Assembly (NCBI GenBank): GCA_938743325.2
Contig: OW568891.1
Coordinates: forward strand, 496,001 to 560,000
Reading direction: 5' to 3'
Length of the DNA: 64,000 nucleotides
Origin: Pycnococcus provasolii
Lineage: Eukaryota > Chlorophyta > Pseudoscourfieldiophyceae > Pseudoscourfieldiales > Pycnococcaceae
The position numbers and the translations under genes are program-made. Of this stretch, positions 45,127-55,989 are shown piece after piece; within the stretch, counting starts at the first letter, position 1, and the number at the start of each line of letters is the position of its first letter. A model generated the notes under the pieces. That model was given only the letters and a program-made list of their open reading frames with translations, did not search any database and was not told the origin of the DNA.

Positions 45127-47076
45127 TTACATAACAAGTTTCGGCGCGCGCCCCGTGAGAGACGCAATGAATGCGTCTCCGAGCACGTGTGGGTAGCGGC
45201 GCGCGATGCGCACGGCATTGCGAGCAGCTCGTACGACGCGTGGCGACGTGGATGCCATCACAGAAGAAGATGTGGCGAACACCTCGACAAGGGCAGCCGC
45301 TCCGACACGATCGCCGCCTTCCCAACCAATCCTCCAAAGTGCGTGTATGGCTGCCTCGCACGCATCGCCAGCCACCTCGGGCATCGATTCAGCGCACAGG
45401 CACAGGAGCTGCACGACCGCGGCGGGGCGCGCCACCTGCGGTTCGAGTGCATTCGTGGATGCTGCCGCTTCGAGCGCTTCGAAAGCGCCCTCGTCGTCGA
45501 AGCTAAAGTCATCCCAGACGGCTGCGCATAGCCCCGGCTCGCCATCTGCCGGGGCGAGCATGGGCACGGCGACGTCGGTACCGGAAAGAAGGCTTCGCGC
45601 AAAGTGAATGAGAGCCAGGCATCCGAGGCGACGCGACACTGCGGTGAGCACAGCCTCTCCCTCATCCGCGGCAGCCGCAGCTGAGGTAGACGGCGGCGGC
45701 ATGGTGGCGGAGAGCGTCGACGCGCGCTTACACACTCTTAGTGCCGCGATGAGGCTCGCACGCACACGCGATCGAACTTCCTGCTCCTCCTCCGCAACAT
45801 CACCCTCGCCGTCATCATCGTCCACTTCTCTCGAAGCCTCGAGCACCGCAAGGCAGTCGATGGCCCGCGACACGTCGCGAGGGCTCGCGGCGCGGAATGG
45901 ACGGAATCCAAGCGCAATCAGAGCTGCGGTGACACGCGGGTGATGCCGCAGCCCTCCGGGCGCAATGACGCGCGGATCACCCATGCCAGCGCGACCGCTG
46001 ACGCCTGCACCTACGCCACCGCCACCTCGCGTCGAAAACATATTCGTGTGCATGCGAAAGAGAGCATCTGGGGCTGCATCATTTGCACCCTTTGCTGGCG
46101 CATGTCCACCAGCCTGGAGCAGTGCCGACGCGAGGTCGTCAAGCTGCGCATCCCCTGGTGTCGTCGGAACGTCCGCGGTGGCTGGTTGGAGCGTCACTGT
46201 GCGTTTGTAGAGCACGCCAGGGCCCGCGCGAAGAGCTGCGGCAGCATCTAGGGCTCTTCTTAGCGACGCACAACGTGCGGCAATGCGCGGTGTGGCAAGC
46301 TTACGCAATTCTTCGACTGTGCGAACAGCAAACCAGTAGCTTTCGTGCGACAGCGCCGCGCACCGAGCGAGCGCCGTTGTCGCTTGTCGCTGCAAGCGCG
46401 CGCCTTCGCAGTCTACATCGGACGCTTCATCGCCACCCCCTCTGTCCGCGAGCGCATTTGTGAGCCCAGACGTGAGCACAGCCTTGTAAACGTCTAAGTT
46501 GCGCACAGCCGCCTGCATGCCCATAGCCTCGCTGGCGTGTCCGGTATTGCATATCATGTGGATCGCGAGCTGCAGGAGCTTGTCCTGCGGGTGAATTTCC
46601 GCCAGGTTGCATAGGACTTTCCTTCCAACCTTGTCTTCAAGCATTGCCTGCATCCACGGCGGCGTCCCCTTGAGGCTTAGCTGAAGCGCGATCGATGCTT
46701 GACGCGTGAACGCACGAGTGCACTCTCTCATGAGCATCGTGGTTGCAATTTCGTCCGTCGCATCGTCGATCGATGCTGCAGGTGCCGCTGTGCCCTTTTG
46801 CGACGCCTTCACGTCCGCTGCCCTGACCTGTGCGAGCCACGTGCACGCGAGCTGCGCGACGTGCGGCGTTCCCTCGTACGACGCCGTGAGCGCCTGTATG
46901 GCGGCGGCTGCGGCGTTTTCTGAAGAGTCTCCGTGCGAGCTTATGAAGGACGCTAACGACGTTTCGACGAGTGCTGGGTCGTACAGGACGAAATCGGTCG
47001 TCGAGAGCAGGGCAGCCTGGCCGACGGCGCCCGCCCTGTCGCCGTTGTCGCTGTCGTCCGGCGGATCGTCCGCCAT
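45127..47076 (-). CDS. NELF-C/D (TH1)-like protein
   Basis: From the ATG at 47076 (MADDPPDDSD) the protein has 649 residues and is mainly helical. The N-terminal half has the order of the TH1/NELF-C/D family. DFVLYDPALVETSLASFIS is the 'D-f-i-m-e-P' start, and QALTASYEGTPHVAQLACTWLAQV follows. PPWMQAMLEDKVGRKVLCNLAEIHPQDKLLQLAIHMICNTGH matches 'P.WL..MI....WR.L.Y.LAE.hPdcLmLnf.iklIsdaG'. A further helical block runs to about residue 270. The second half (from about 340) is Ala-rich and solenoid-like. NELF-C/D is part of the complex that pauses RNA polymerase II in animals. The identification rests on spaced motif similarity and is moderate; a generic HEAT-like protein is the alternative. No intron. 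Confidence 0.55.
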   Translation of the reverse strand: MADDPPDDSDNGDRAGAVGQAALLSTTDFVLYDPALVETSLASFISSHGDSSENAAAAAIQALTASYEGTPHVAQLACTWLAQVRAADVKASQKGTAAPAASIDDATDEIATTMLMRECTRAFTRQASIALQLSLKGTPPWMQAMLEDKVGRKVLCNLAEIHPQDKLLQLAIHMICNTGHASEAMGMQAAVRNLDVYKAVLTSGLTNALADRGGGDEASDVDCEGARLQRQATTALARCAALSHESYWFAVRTVEELRKLATPRIAARCASLRRALDAAAALRAGPGVLYKRTVTLQPATADVPTTPGDAQLDDLASALLQAGGHAPAKGANDAAPDALFRMHTNMFSTRGGGGVGAGVSGRAGMGDPRVIAPGGLRHHPRVTAALIALGFRPFRAASPRDVSRAIDCLAVLEASREVDDDDGEGDVAEEEQEVRSRVRASLIAALRVCKRASTLSATMPPPSTSAAAAADEGEAVLTAVSRRLGCLALIHFARSLLSGTDVAVPMLAPADGEPGLCAAVWDDFSFDDEGAFEALEAAASTNALEPQVARPAAVVQLLCLCAESMPEVAGDACEAAIHALWRIGWEGGDRVGAAALVEVFATSSSVMASTSPRVVRAARNAVRIARRYPHVLGDAFIASLTGRAPKLVM

Positions 47077-48334
47077 CGCTGGTCTCACAGGTATGGGAGG
47101 AGCAGGGCAGAAGTGCAGCAGGGAAGGGCGGGGCGGGAAGAGTTCGGGGTTTGGAAGTTCGGGGTTTGTTTGGTACAGGCGTTGTTTACTTCAGCCACGC
47201 GCGCGGCACGTTGTACCCGCGTCCGTCCGCGCGCGCCTCGCAGTCAAACACCGCGAGCGCGTGCGCGACCGAGTCGTGGTCCTGCTGGCCAGTCGCGCCG
47301 GTCGCTGCCACCGCACCAAGCAGCACGTCGCGCCCTCCGCCTGCCGAAGCGACGAACATACGTCGGGATTCGCTGAGACCTCTTTTGCGCCGCGTGATTA
47401 TTCGGGGTTGGCTGGCTCCTCCCTCCAAATTATTTGGTTTTCCTCCGCTGGTCCTGACGCGCCCGCTCTCCAAATTCCCCACCGGCCACCGCTTTTTGCA
47501 AGGAACGCATTTTGTCCGTTTGGAGGGACCGACGAGAGAGAACCACACCTCCTCACCTTAAACGGGAGTACTGTACGAAACCTGATCAGCCGTGGTAGAG
47601 GGTCGTGACAACTGCCAACTGCCAACTGCCAAGTGCCAACCCCCCTCCTCCTCCTATGATAGCTACCTTAAAGGTTTTACCTATGAAGGTGGGGGCTCTC
47701 CGACGCGTCCATGTGGCGCCAGTCCGTGAGCCTCCCTCTTTCCCTTTTTTTTTAGGCCTTCCAGCGCCTAAAACGCCGGTACTAAACGTAGGAACTTCCT
47801 ATAAAGGTACCCGTACCCGTAGGTAGAAGAACACCGGACGCGGACCCACTTATTATCAAGTTAGTACTAGTCTATCATACAGTCGTCACACACTTTCTGG
47901 ACACGTGAATGGGAATGACCAGACCGTTGGTACAGGACAGTGCAGCTGCACACACACACACACAGACGGACAGACCACAACAGAAGAAGAATGGCGAAGG
48001 CGAAGAAGAAGAAGAAGGCGAAGAAGGAGGCGAAAGAGGAACTGCACAGCGCTTGAACGCCATCCATCCCGCCGGAGTGACTTACTCAAATTAATTTTCC
48101 GAAAAAACAAAAACAAGGGCTCCAGCGAGCAAACGAATTCACCAACCCCTGTTCTTTTGTCTGAAATAAAATAAAATAGAAATCCCCCCCGGAAACCTTC
48201 CCGCCCCCGCCTTTCTTCATGGACAAATATTTTTCCAGGGAAACACTTCAAGTTCTCCGGGGGGGGGGGGGCGTCCGGTCCCTCTCCCTCCCCTCTCCCT
48301 CCATCTCAAACATTCATTTCAGTAGCGCGTCTCC
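47077..48334. other. Divergent intergenic region
   Basis: This 1.26-kb gap between the NELF-C/D-like and cyclin genes contains gttcggggttt units (47138-47168), a repeat of ccaactg (47611-47640) and a (CA)n run (47949-47962). It also has a purine-rich gaagaagaaggcgaag tract (47981-48036) and a run of about 12 G residues at 48259-48270. One 57-codon ORF is listed separately. Confidence 0.5.
47186..47359 (-). CDS. Possible 57-residue ORF, unknown
   Basis: The ORF MFVASAGGGRDVLLGAVAAT...NVPRAWLK has GC-rich codon use like the neighbouring genes and begins right after an ag (ttttgcgccgcg upstream). It could be a small gene or the last exon of an eroded gene. No homologue is recognised. Confidence 0.2.
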   Translation of the reverse strand: MFVASAGGGRDVLLGAVAATGATGQQDHDSVAHALAVFDCEARADGRGYNVPRAWLK

Positions 48335-50090
48335 ATGGAACAGCAGTCTCCTGTCACTGTGGCTCCCCACTCCATGATGGCTCCTGCTCCGTGGTGTGCT
48401 CACTCTACAGATGATGCTCCATCCTCGCCGTCGTCATCCTTGCAAATGCAAGGTTTGCAAATGCACGTGCACGGATCCATGTCCGGGAATATGCAGGGTA
48501 CGACACGTTCAGAAGAGCTCCAACCAGCTTCGGTGGTAGGGCACGACCCTGTGTTGTTTCAGGATCAGTACGCAACGAAGGCAATGTCTATCCCTGTGGG
48601 AGAGGTACGTTTCTTTTCCTTTGCTTACTTTTTTTGCTCGCCACAATTTGTGCTTAAACCAATTCTCTGCACGCAATACAATACAATACAATACAATATT
48701 CCACACGCTCACTCACGCCACAACACACGAAACGAATTTCGCATTCCCGCCAACTCTCAACTCTCAACCTCAAACCAACACACACTTCTCTCGTTCATTT
48801 CGAAACAAAACGATACGATACGATACGATACGATGCGATACAGCAGGACAACGTCGAGATGGAGGTGGACACGCCGCCGATGCTTGAACGCAAGGCGGGG
48901 CACCACACCCTACTCCCCTCAAGGGCGTCGACACCCTCGCCAACCACCGCGGGAAAACGAACCGCAGCGGGGAACGTCGTGAACGACGAGACGGACGTGC
49001 ACGTCGACGCGGCGGCGGGGGCGCCAACGACGACGGCGTGCGGGAAGAGGCTGGGCGTGCAGAGCACGGCAGGAGGTACCAACTTGTTTCCGACGAACAA
49101 GTACAAAAAGCAACGTCTGCCTGGCCACGAGCACAACACGAGAGGGGCGGCTGCAGGCTGCTTGCCGTGTTCGTCGCAGCCGTCTACCACAGGCAACGCC
49201 GCGGACGATTCCAAAAAATCCAAAGGCGGCTTGAGCCTGACCAGCCTGCCCGATTACCTCGTGGCGAAAGTCCTTTCGATGGTTCCAGAGCAGGAAGTTG
49301 CCAACGTTCTATCTGTATGCCGTGCCTTTGGCGGATCGTCGAGCTCGAGCGGAGAACGACGACGACGATCGATGAGACAGAAAGTCGTTCAGGCGCGTCC
49401 CGTGGGACTTGCGCGCGAAGTCTGGCAGATGAAGTGCCAACAGCTGGAGGAGGAGTGGCCGCAGGAGCCGACATTCGCGCAGCAGAAGACTCTTAAGGAA
49501 GAGGAGGCGAAGGCGGCGGATGATATCAGGCACAACTACGAAGCGATTCCCGCGTCCACCGTGTGCAGCGGCGAGACGACGTGCGACGATGCGCACGCTC
49601 CACCAACCCCACCTCGCAGCTTCTACCACTACCTGCGCCATCGACTGCACTGGCAGTTGATGGCGCGTCGCATGAGCCGAAATCGCCTGCGTGCTCCAGT
49701 TCGTGAGCAAGGTGCAACGGTGGGCACGTCGTGCATCGGAGGCGATGCGAGCAAGCTGACGTACATCGAGCGCGCGCAGTGCGTTGGATGGTTGCTCGAC
49801 GTGGGCGACGAGTACGACCTGCCCGCACGCACGATGCACCTCGCGGTGAGCTACCTTGACCGTGCGCTGGGTTGCGCTCAGCTGTCGATGCTGTCGACGC
49901 GATCGGGTGGTTCAGCAAGCTGTGCGAAGAAAGCTGCGGTCAGCCGAGACAATCTACAGCTCATTGGAACGGCATGCCTTGCGCTTGCGTGGGCACACCA
50001 TCGGGGATGCCTCACCTACCGCAGCGACAATCGCGAGAATCAGGAGAACAGGGAAATCAACAACAACAATAACGACAACGACAACAACAG

Positions 50091-50143
<53 letters not shown>

Positions 50144-51447
50144 GGGATGAGGATGCAGCGTTCGCGCCGATGGTCGCCGATGGCAACAACCATGCCGCCG
50201 CCGGCGTCGCGGTGAATGACGACGCGAACGCCGAGGCGGATGCCGCGAACGCCGCGGCGGCGGGCGAAGTCCCGCTCACCCGGAACGCTCACGACGGCAC
50301 CGTCACGAAAGTTCCCCCCTTTCGCTTCTTCGTCGAGCTCATGGATGGCGCGTTCACGGCTCACGAGATTGCGCTGGCTTGCGGAATGCTGCTTTTCCAC
50401 GTTCTTGACGACGAGTGCGAGCTTTCAGCCGAAGTTCTCGTCGGCCCCAATTGCCGTTTCACGCGCGAACGTTGGCAGGAGCTGAGCCGCGCGACTCGGC
50501 CTGCGCGCGTTCTCGGCAATATCGACGCGCGATCGTCGCAGAATGGAAATCAGTCGACGCCTGCGACGAGCTTCCTTCTCATTGACGACACGATCCGACG
50601 CGCGGACCTTGCTCTGGGTCCTCAAGGGATCAGTGTTTCGGAAAGAGAAGCAAGCCTACGTGCGGGGCAGAACCCTGCGCAAAGCGTTCGCGTCGCCCCG
50701 AGCTCGGACGAGCTGCGAAGTCTGCTCTGCCGTCTTAAGGATGCGCACCTCGAGCAGCCAAGCCGCGACTGGCTGCCCGTCTTCCTCTCCGCGAACGAGT
50801 GGTTCCACGGACAAGAGGAGGGTGTCACGCACTACGCCAAGTACCTGCTGGAGCTTGCGCTGGTGAGTCCTCTTGGACTCAAGCACCGGCACGCCGACCT
50901 CGCCGCGGCTGCCGCCTGGCTTGCGCGCTTCGTGTCTCGCATGCGCTTTCAGCCGGTGCCCGCGCTTGGATCGGGTCCGGACGAGGTTGCCAGTGCGGCG
51001 GCGACTGCCGTGTCGAAGTGCCACGAAAGCATGCCTGCGCGCATTGGATGTGCGGTGGACCAGATCAAGGCGGCGATGATGCCGCCGATGACGCTCGCCG
51101 ACGGATCTGACGCACCTCCGCTCCTGATCCACGGCTTTGCCAATGCGCAGTGCGTGCCAGCCCAGGCTGTATCGTCTGCCATTCGAATGCTTGCGTGTAT
51201 CGCGTGGGATCCCAAGGATGTTGCTGGGATTGTGGAGCCCACGGATACCGGAGACGACGACGACGACGACGACGATGCCGCGCTGGTCACCCCCAATTCT
51301 TCCTCCTCCTCCTCGACTGCCGAGGAAACTGCTCGCGATATTGTGAGGCGCGTTTGCGAGAAGTACAGGAGGCCATGCTTCCGTCACGTGGCTGAATGGA
51401 ACAAGCCGTTTGGCCTTGACCTTCTGCTTGCCTTTCTGCCAGCATGA
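48335..51447 (+). CDS. F-box plus cyclin-box protein (cyclin-F-like), two exons
   Basis: I read join(48335..48604, 48847..51447), 956 residues. The 242-bp intron begins GTACGT and ends in a CAGCAG tandem acceptor, phase 0. An F-box lies near residues 220-250 (LTSLPDYLVAKVLSMVPEQEVANVLSVCRAF). A cyclin N-box starts near 395 (YIERAQCVGWLLDVGDEYDLPARTMHLAVSYLDRAL), and its third helix is NLQLIGTACLALAWAH. The box is then split by a ~100-residue insertion containing an Asn-rich tract (about 488-523). It resumes near 580 (FFVELMDGAFTAHEIALACGMLLFHVLDDEC). A cyclin-C-like helix pair (YLLELALVSPLGLKHRHADLAAAAAWLARF) follows near 747. The F-box before the cyclin box is the cyclin F order, known as an SCF substrate receptor in animals. 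Both SCF and CDK partnership are inference. Confidence 0.8.
50045..50145 (+). repeat. Coding AAC repeat (Asn tract)
   Basis: About 100 bp of aac/aat codons, interrupted by gac and agc, encode the Asn-rich insertion inside the cyclin box. Confidence 0.95.
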
Positions 51448-51607
51448 AGTGCATAAAATTCCTTTGAAGTGCCGATTATCTGTAGGGAACTGTTACCACA
51501 ATATATCTTCATTCGTTTTTACCAAAAAAAAAAGAACATTTGACACAGAAAGGTAGACAGAGGTTGGTGGTTACATGAAAAAATCAAACAATTGTTTGAG
51601 TACAACT

Positions 51608-52171
<564 letters not shown>

Positions 52172-52261
52172 CTACAAAAGATGTCCGTTGTCGTTGTGTG
52201 TGTGATGGGGGGGGGAGACTTTTGTGTGCGTGTGTGTATGGGCGCGGGAGAACTGGAGAAG

Positions 52262-52312
52262 GCCCTAACCCTAATCTTTACCTCCCTAACCCTAACCCTA
52301 ATCCGAATCCTA
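52262..52312. repeat. Telomere-like ccctaaccctaa repeats in divergent promoter
   Basis: Six ccctaa-type units with ccgaatcc variants fill the short 209-bp head-to-head gap between the ubiquitin-RUB gene (start 52162) and the RNase H2C gene (start 52372). Confidence 0.85.
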
Positions 52313-52371
52313 ATTCGCGCCTCTTTTTCTCTTTTGTTTTTGTTCAAACCCAACGTCTCGCACTTTCCAAA

Positions 52372-52878
52372 ATGTCCGCGCTCATCCCGAGCACGACAGC
52401 AGCAGTGCACCTGCTGCCGTGCTCCACCACCTCAGGCAAAGACGTTCACAACAACGTGCGCACGCACACGTTCTTCACGCCGCTCATCACACAAACGAAC
52501 GCGCAAGTCGACGAAAGAAACGTGCACGAATGCCAACTCAGAGGACGGAAACTTCTCGCGGTTCAAGAGCACGTGCCCGCGGGATTTCAAGGCGTCGTCG
52601 TGCAGCCAAGCGGCAAGAATACGACAGGAGGAGAAGATGAGGAGGAAGATAGTGAAGGCAATAACTGGCGTGCAGACGAGAACGTCGCGCCGTTCACGTC
52701 ATTTTTCAACTGGAAGCACGACGCAGCGCCAACGGAAAGCGACGGGGTGACGCGTGCACTGCAGTGGCTTGATGTCGCGGAGGCGGTCGTGAATGCGCCC
52801 GTCAGCGTCGACGACGTCAACAAATGCTTGCTGGAGGGAGACGACGCGTTTACCAAGGCGCTGGCGCTGGAAGTGTAG
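52372..52878 (+). CDS. RNASEH2C: Ribonuclease H2 subunit C
   Basis: The 168-residue protein is of the usual length for RNase H2 subunit C. It has the diagnostic opening TTAAVHLLPCSTT, then FFTPLIT, CQLRGRKLLAVQEHVPAGFQGVVVQ ('F.GR.L.g..v.vP.G..G.v') and TSFFNWKHDAAPT ('F..W..d..P'). ALQWLDVAEAVVNAPVS is close to the C-terminus. Subunit C is a scaffold partner of subunit B and the catalytic subunit A in the nuclear enzyme that removes ribonucleotides from DNA. An acidic loop (GGEDEEEDSEGN) lies near residues 85-97. The start is the ATG at 52372; the upstream frame is the telomere-like promoter repeat. It is intronless and convergent with the NFRKB-like gene. Confidence 0.85.
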   Translation: MSALIPSTTAAVHLLPCSTTSGKDVHNNVRTHTFFTPLITQTNAQVDERNVHECQLRGRKLLAVQEHVPAGFQGVVVQPSGKNTTGGEDEEEDSEGNNWRADENVAPFTSFFNWKHDAAPTESDGVTRALQWLDVAEAVVNAPVSVDDVNKCLLEGDDAFTKALALEV

Positions 52879-52950
52879 CACATGTAAAAAAAAGGGAAGA
52901 AACAAAACAAAACAAAACAAAACAGACTTTGTACGTTCACTGGTTACACA

Positions 52951-55665
52951 CTAGTTGCCACCGTCGCCTGGTTCGTCAGTTGGAGGCGCTGGCGCCGCAG
53001 GCGCGTGCTGCTGCTGCTGGGCTTGCGCTTGCTGCATAGCCTGCAGAACAGCATTCTGCATTGCCTGAGCTTGCAGCTGCTGCGAGTACATCTGCTCCAT
53101 GGCTACCTGCTGCTGCTGCTGCTGCTGCTCCATCGCTACTTGCTGCATAGCATGCACAAATGCGGCGGCGACCTGCTCGTTGTCAGCGCCGACGCCGGTG
53201 GCAGCACCGCCGGCAGCTTGCCCCAACATCATCTGCATCGCCTGCATCTGCTGTGGCGTGAGACTGAACTCCGGCAGAGTCTCCGCCGGATTTAGCGAAA
53301 ATGCATGTGGAGGGGCACCTGCAGTCACGTCGTCGGGCCCATCGTCGCCTCCTCCCGCACCGCCATTTCCCTCAGATGCTGCGGCATCGCTACCGCCACC
53401 GCCACTTGCACCTGACGCACCTCCCGCCGCGGTGGTCAAAGCAGCACCTCCCCCACGTCGAAGAGCGACCGTGGGCAATCCCAGCACCTTCGCTTTGCGG
53501 TAGGCGGAACCACCAGGACGGCGTACCGGTCCGGGGTTCGGCACGTCCTTGAAGTCATCCTCACTTCTCTTGGCGTGCAGGTACACCCAGATGCGTCGGC
53601 TCGTGTCATATCTCACGCAAGGATCGCCCTCGTAGTGAAGTCGATCCAGGCCGCCGCTCACCGCGGACGTGATCGCCTTATCGCTGACGTCCGCAAGCAC
53701 GTATTGGCTGTCGCGCACGAGAGTGCATATGTCCGCGCGCGAGCCGTATCCCTCGGGAAGTCGTGCACATGCATCGCGCACCACCGTCACGATAGTCACA
53801 TACGCGGGCCGCTTGTTCACGAGGATAGGATGCGCGCGCGACGACTTCTTCGAAAGCGCTTCATCCTCGCCAGGGCGCACAGCACATGCCACCATCGCCG
53901 ATCCGCCGCCGTCCGTGGCGCGCCGCTCGTACTGGAAAGGTTTCGTGGGCGCCTCGTACCTCCTCGTTTCGAATTCTCGAAACTTTGCCACCTCGTCAGA
54001 CGTGCTTGGCAAGAGAGCCGGCCGGCTCGTCGAGATCCGAGTGCCTTCGGCGCTGTACCCTCGCTGCGCCTGTGGCGTCGGGTCGGCGCTCTCCGCGCGA
54101 GCGGCGTCGCTGTCGCCACCACCTCCGTCGCCTTCATTCTCGTCATCGTCGTTGTCATCGTCGACATCGTCGTCGGCTCCGCCCCCTTCAGCGTCGGCAG
54201 CGGCACCGCCACCTTCCGGCAGCTGTTCGAAGTACATGCGAAACGCCTTCTCGCGATCTCTCACATCTCGGAAACCTTTCTCACCGGGTGCGGGTGCCTG
54301 ATTGGTAGGTATGACTCGCCGACGAACCGTGCGCCTTGAGGAATAGTACACAACTTCGAGGCCACCGCCGGACGAGTAGCCGTCGGGCTTCACGTCAGAC
54401 GGGCGGCTCAGCCACGCAAGAACGTCGAGAAGGTACTTCTCGACGTTCACAACCTGCCCCTTCTTCTGTGCCTCACGCACGAGCGCGTCGTCCTCTTCCA
54501 GATAGGGGTACAGATCTTTGACGGGAATTTCTGGAGTCTTATGCCGAAGCTTTCGCAGCTCTGTCGCACGCAATCCGGCATTTTTGTCGGCGCCCTCCGT
54601 CTCCTCGTCCACGAGCTCGGCAACCCTCGCCTTGTTGTTCGCAGCCGTGACAGCGCGGAGCACGGCACTGACGAGGTTGCGAGGCATCGACGGCTCCACC
54701 GATGATCTGCGCGAAGGTGCGGGTGCGTCCAGTACTGGCGCCGGAGGTGGTGGATCATATGACACACGCCGTCTTTTTTCCTGGCGACGGTAGTACTCCA
54801 GCTCATAAGCATTTGCGATGGTAAGCTCCTCGGCTGAGAGAGACGGGATGAACTGCTGAGGCTGCTGCTTGTCGTCGTCTGCGGAAGTTGTACCGTCGTT
54901 GGGAACCTCCCCGTTCCCGTTTTCCGCTTTCAAAGCAGGCGGAGGGGCGAGGCCGCGATACACCTGCCACCTTTTGATCTTGGCGTCCACCGGCGTGGCG
55001 GTGCGTCCGCAGCTGACGAACACGTCGCGCAGTTCCATGCATCGATGCACGAAGTTGTCGTGGTAGTTCCTTACGACGTGAACGTGCTGTCTGCGCTGCA
55101 GAAGCTTTTGCGCCTCGAAATACTCCGCAACCTTTGGGTGAAAGCGCCCACCCTTCATCTGACGCAAGGTGTCGCACAGCGGGTTTCCGAAGTGAAAGCA
55201 CTGTGACTCGTCGAATAGCTTGGCGAGCGTGGGATCGTCGCGAATGCTGGCATCGTCGTTGCCAACCTGCTGCTGCTCGGCGGCGTCAGCTCCGCCTGCT
55301 GCTGCTGCTTCCCCTGCTGCTGCCCCCTCTGCTGCTGTCCCTTCTGCCGCCGCCGCCGCTGCTGCTGCTGCTGTCCCTTCTGCCGCCGCCGCCGCTGCAG
55401 ACGACTTGGCGGTAGTCTGCGGAAGCAGTTTGCTTAGGCGTGCTCTGTCCCTGTCTGACAGCACGTTTTTCCACACATCTTCGTTCAGCACGTCTGATAG
55501 GCTGGACAGGGAGAGAAGCGACGCGGGGAGCGTGATGATGGGGAAGCCACGCGCGATGACTTCGAACGTGGGCTCGTCAGGCGTTCCGTCGTCGTCGTCG
55601 TCATCTGCGTCGGCGGCAACGTCATTGGCGTAGGGCGGAGGTGCCGCTTCGGTTTCGTGCGCCAT
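52951..55665 (-). CDS. NFRKB-like protein (INO80 complex subunit G)
   Basis: From the ATG at 55665 the protein has 904 residues. A DEUBAD-like domain lies at about 45-215: LPASLLSLSSLSDVLNEDVWKNVLSDRDRARLSKLLPQ, an Ala-rich insert of about 60 residues, then FHFGNPLCDTLRQMKGGRFHPKVAEYFEAQKLLQRRQHVHVVRNYHDNFV. This order (vW..L...eR..L..yLP, FhFG.P, l..G...P.v) is the NFRKB/INO80G hallmark. A winged-helix-like domain follows near 620-710 (VTIVTVVRDACARLPEGYGSRADICTLVRDSQYV; RRIWVYLHAKRSEDDF). The C-terminus is Gly- and Gln-rich, with a seven-Gln run near 855. NFRKB anchors the deubiquitinase UCH37 to the INO80 remodeller in the nucleus. The gene is intronless. Confidence 0.85.
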   Translation of the reverse strand: MAHETEAAPPPYANDVAADADDDDDDGTPDEPTFEVIARGFPIITLPASLLSLSSLSDVLNEDVWKNVLSDRDRARLSKLLPQTTAKSSAAAAAAEGTAAAAAAAAAEGTAAEGAAAGEAAAAGGADAAEQQQVGNDDASIRDDPTLAKLFDESQCFHFGNPLCDTLRQMKGGRFHPKVAEYFEAQKLLQRRQHVHVVRNYHDNFVHRCMELRDVFVSCGRTATPVDAKIKRWQVYRGLAPPPALKAENGNGEVPNDGTTSADDDKQQPQQFIPSLSAEELTIANAYELEYYRRQEKRRRVSYDPPPPAPVLDAPAPSRRSSVEPSMPRNLVSAVLRAVTAANNKARVAELVDEETEGADKNAGLRATELRKLRHKTPEIPVKDLYPYLEEDDALVREAQKKGQVVNVEKYLLDVLAWLSRPSDVKPDGYSSGGGLEVVYYSSRRTVRRRVIPTNQAPAPGEKGFRDVRDREKAFRMYFEQLPEGGGAAADAEGGGADDDVDDDNDDDENEGDGGGGDSDAARAESADPTPQAQRGYSAEGTRISTSRPALLPSTSDEVAKFREFETRRYEAPTKPFQYERRATDGGGSAMVACAVRPGEDEALSKKSSRAHPILVNKRPAYVTIVTVVRDACARLPEGYGSRADICTLVRDSQYVLADVSDKAITSAVSGGLDRLHYEGDPCVRYDTSRRIWVYLHAKRSEDDFKDVPNPGPVRRPGGSAYRKAKVLGLPTVALRRGGGAALTTAAGGASGASGGGGSDAAASEGNGGAGGGDDGPDDVTAGAPPHAFSLNPAETLPEFSLTPQQMQAMQMMLGQAAGGAATGVGADNEQVAAAFVHAMQQVAMEQQQQQQQVAMEQMYSQQLQAQAMQNAVLQAMQQAQAQQQQHAPAAPAPPTDEPGDGGN

Positions 55666-55989
55666 CTCCACCTGCTGCGGCTGAGAAATCTCTCGAGGGG
55701 GCGGACACCTACCCGCTCCTGGAGACGTTTGGCGCGCGAGAACTGGGAGAGGGAGGAAATTCCGAACTAGAGCGTGGTCGCCGCCACGCGAGGGGGGAAT
55801 TGTAACTAGGGGTTAGGGGTTAGAAATTGCGCCTCCATGTCTCGCCCCATGCAAGTTTTTCCAAGGCCCGTCGTTTCGTAACGTCGACGATGGCGCGCCG
55901 ACAAAGACTGCCGACAGATCGTCAAGTAAGCATAGGAATTTACTGTTACACATATCTATTTATGTACGTCTACTACGAATGCATGCGCG

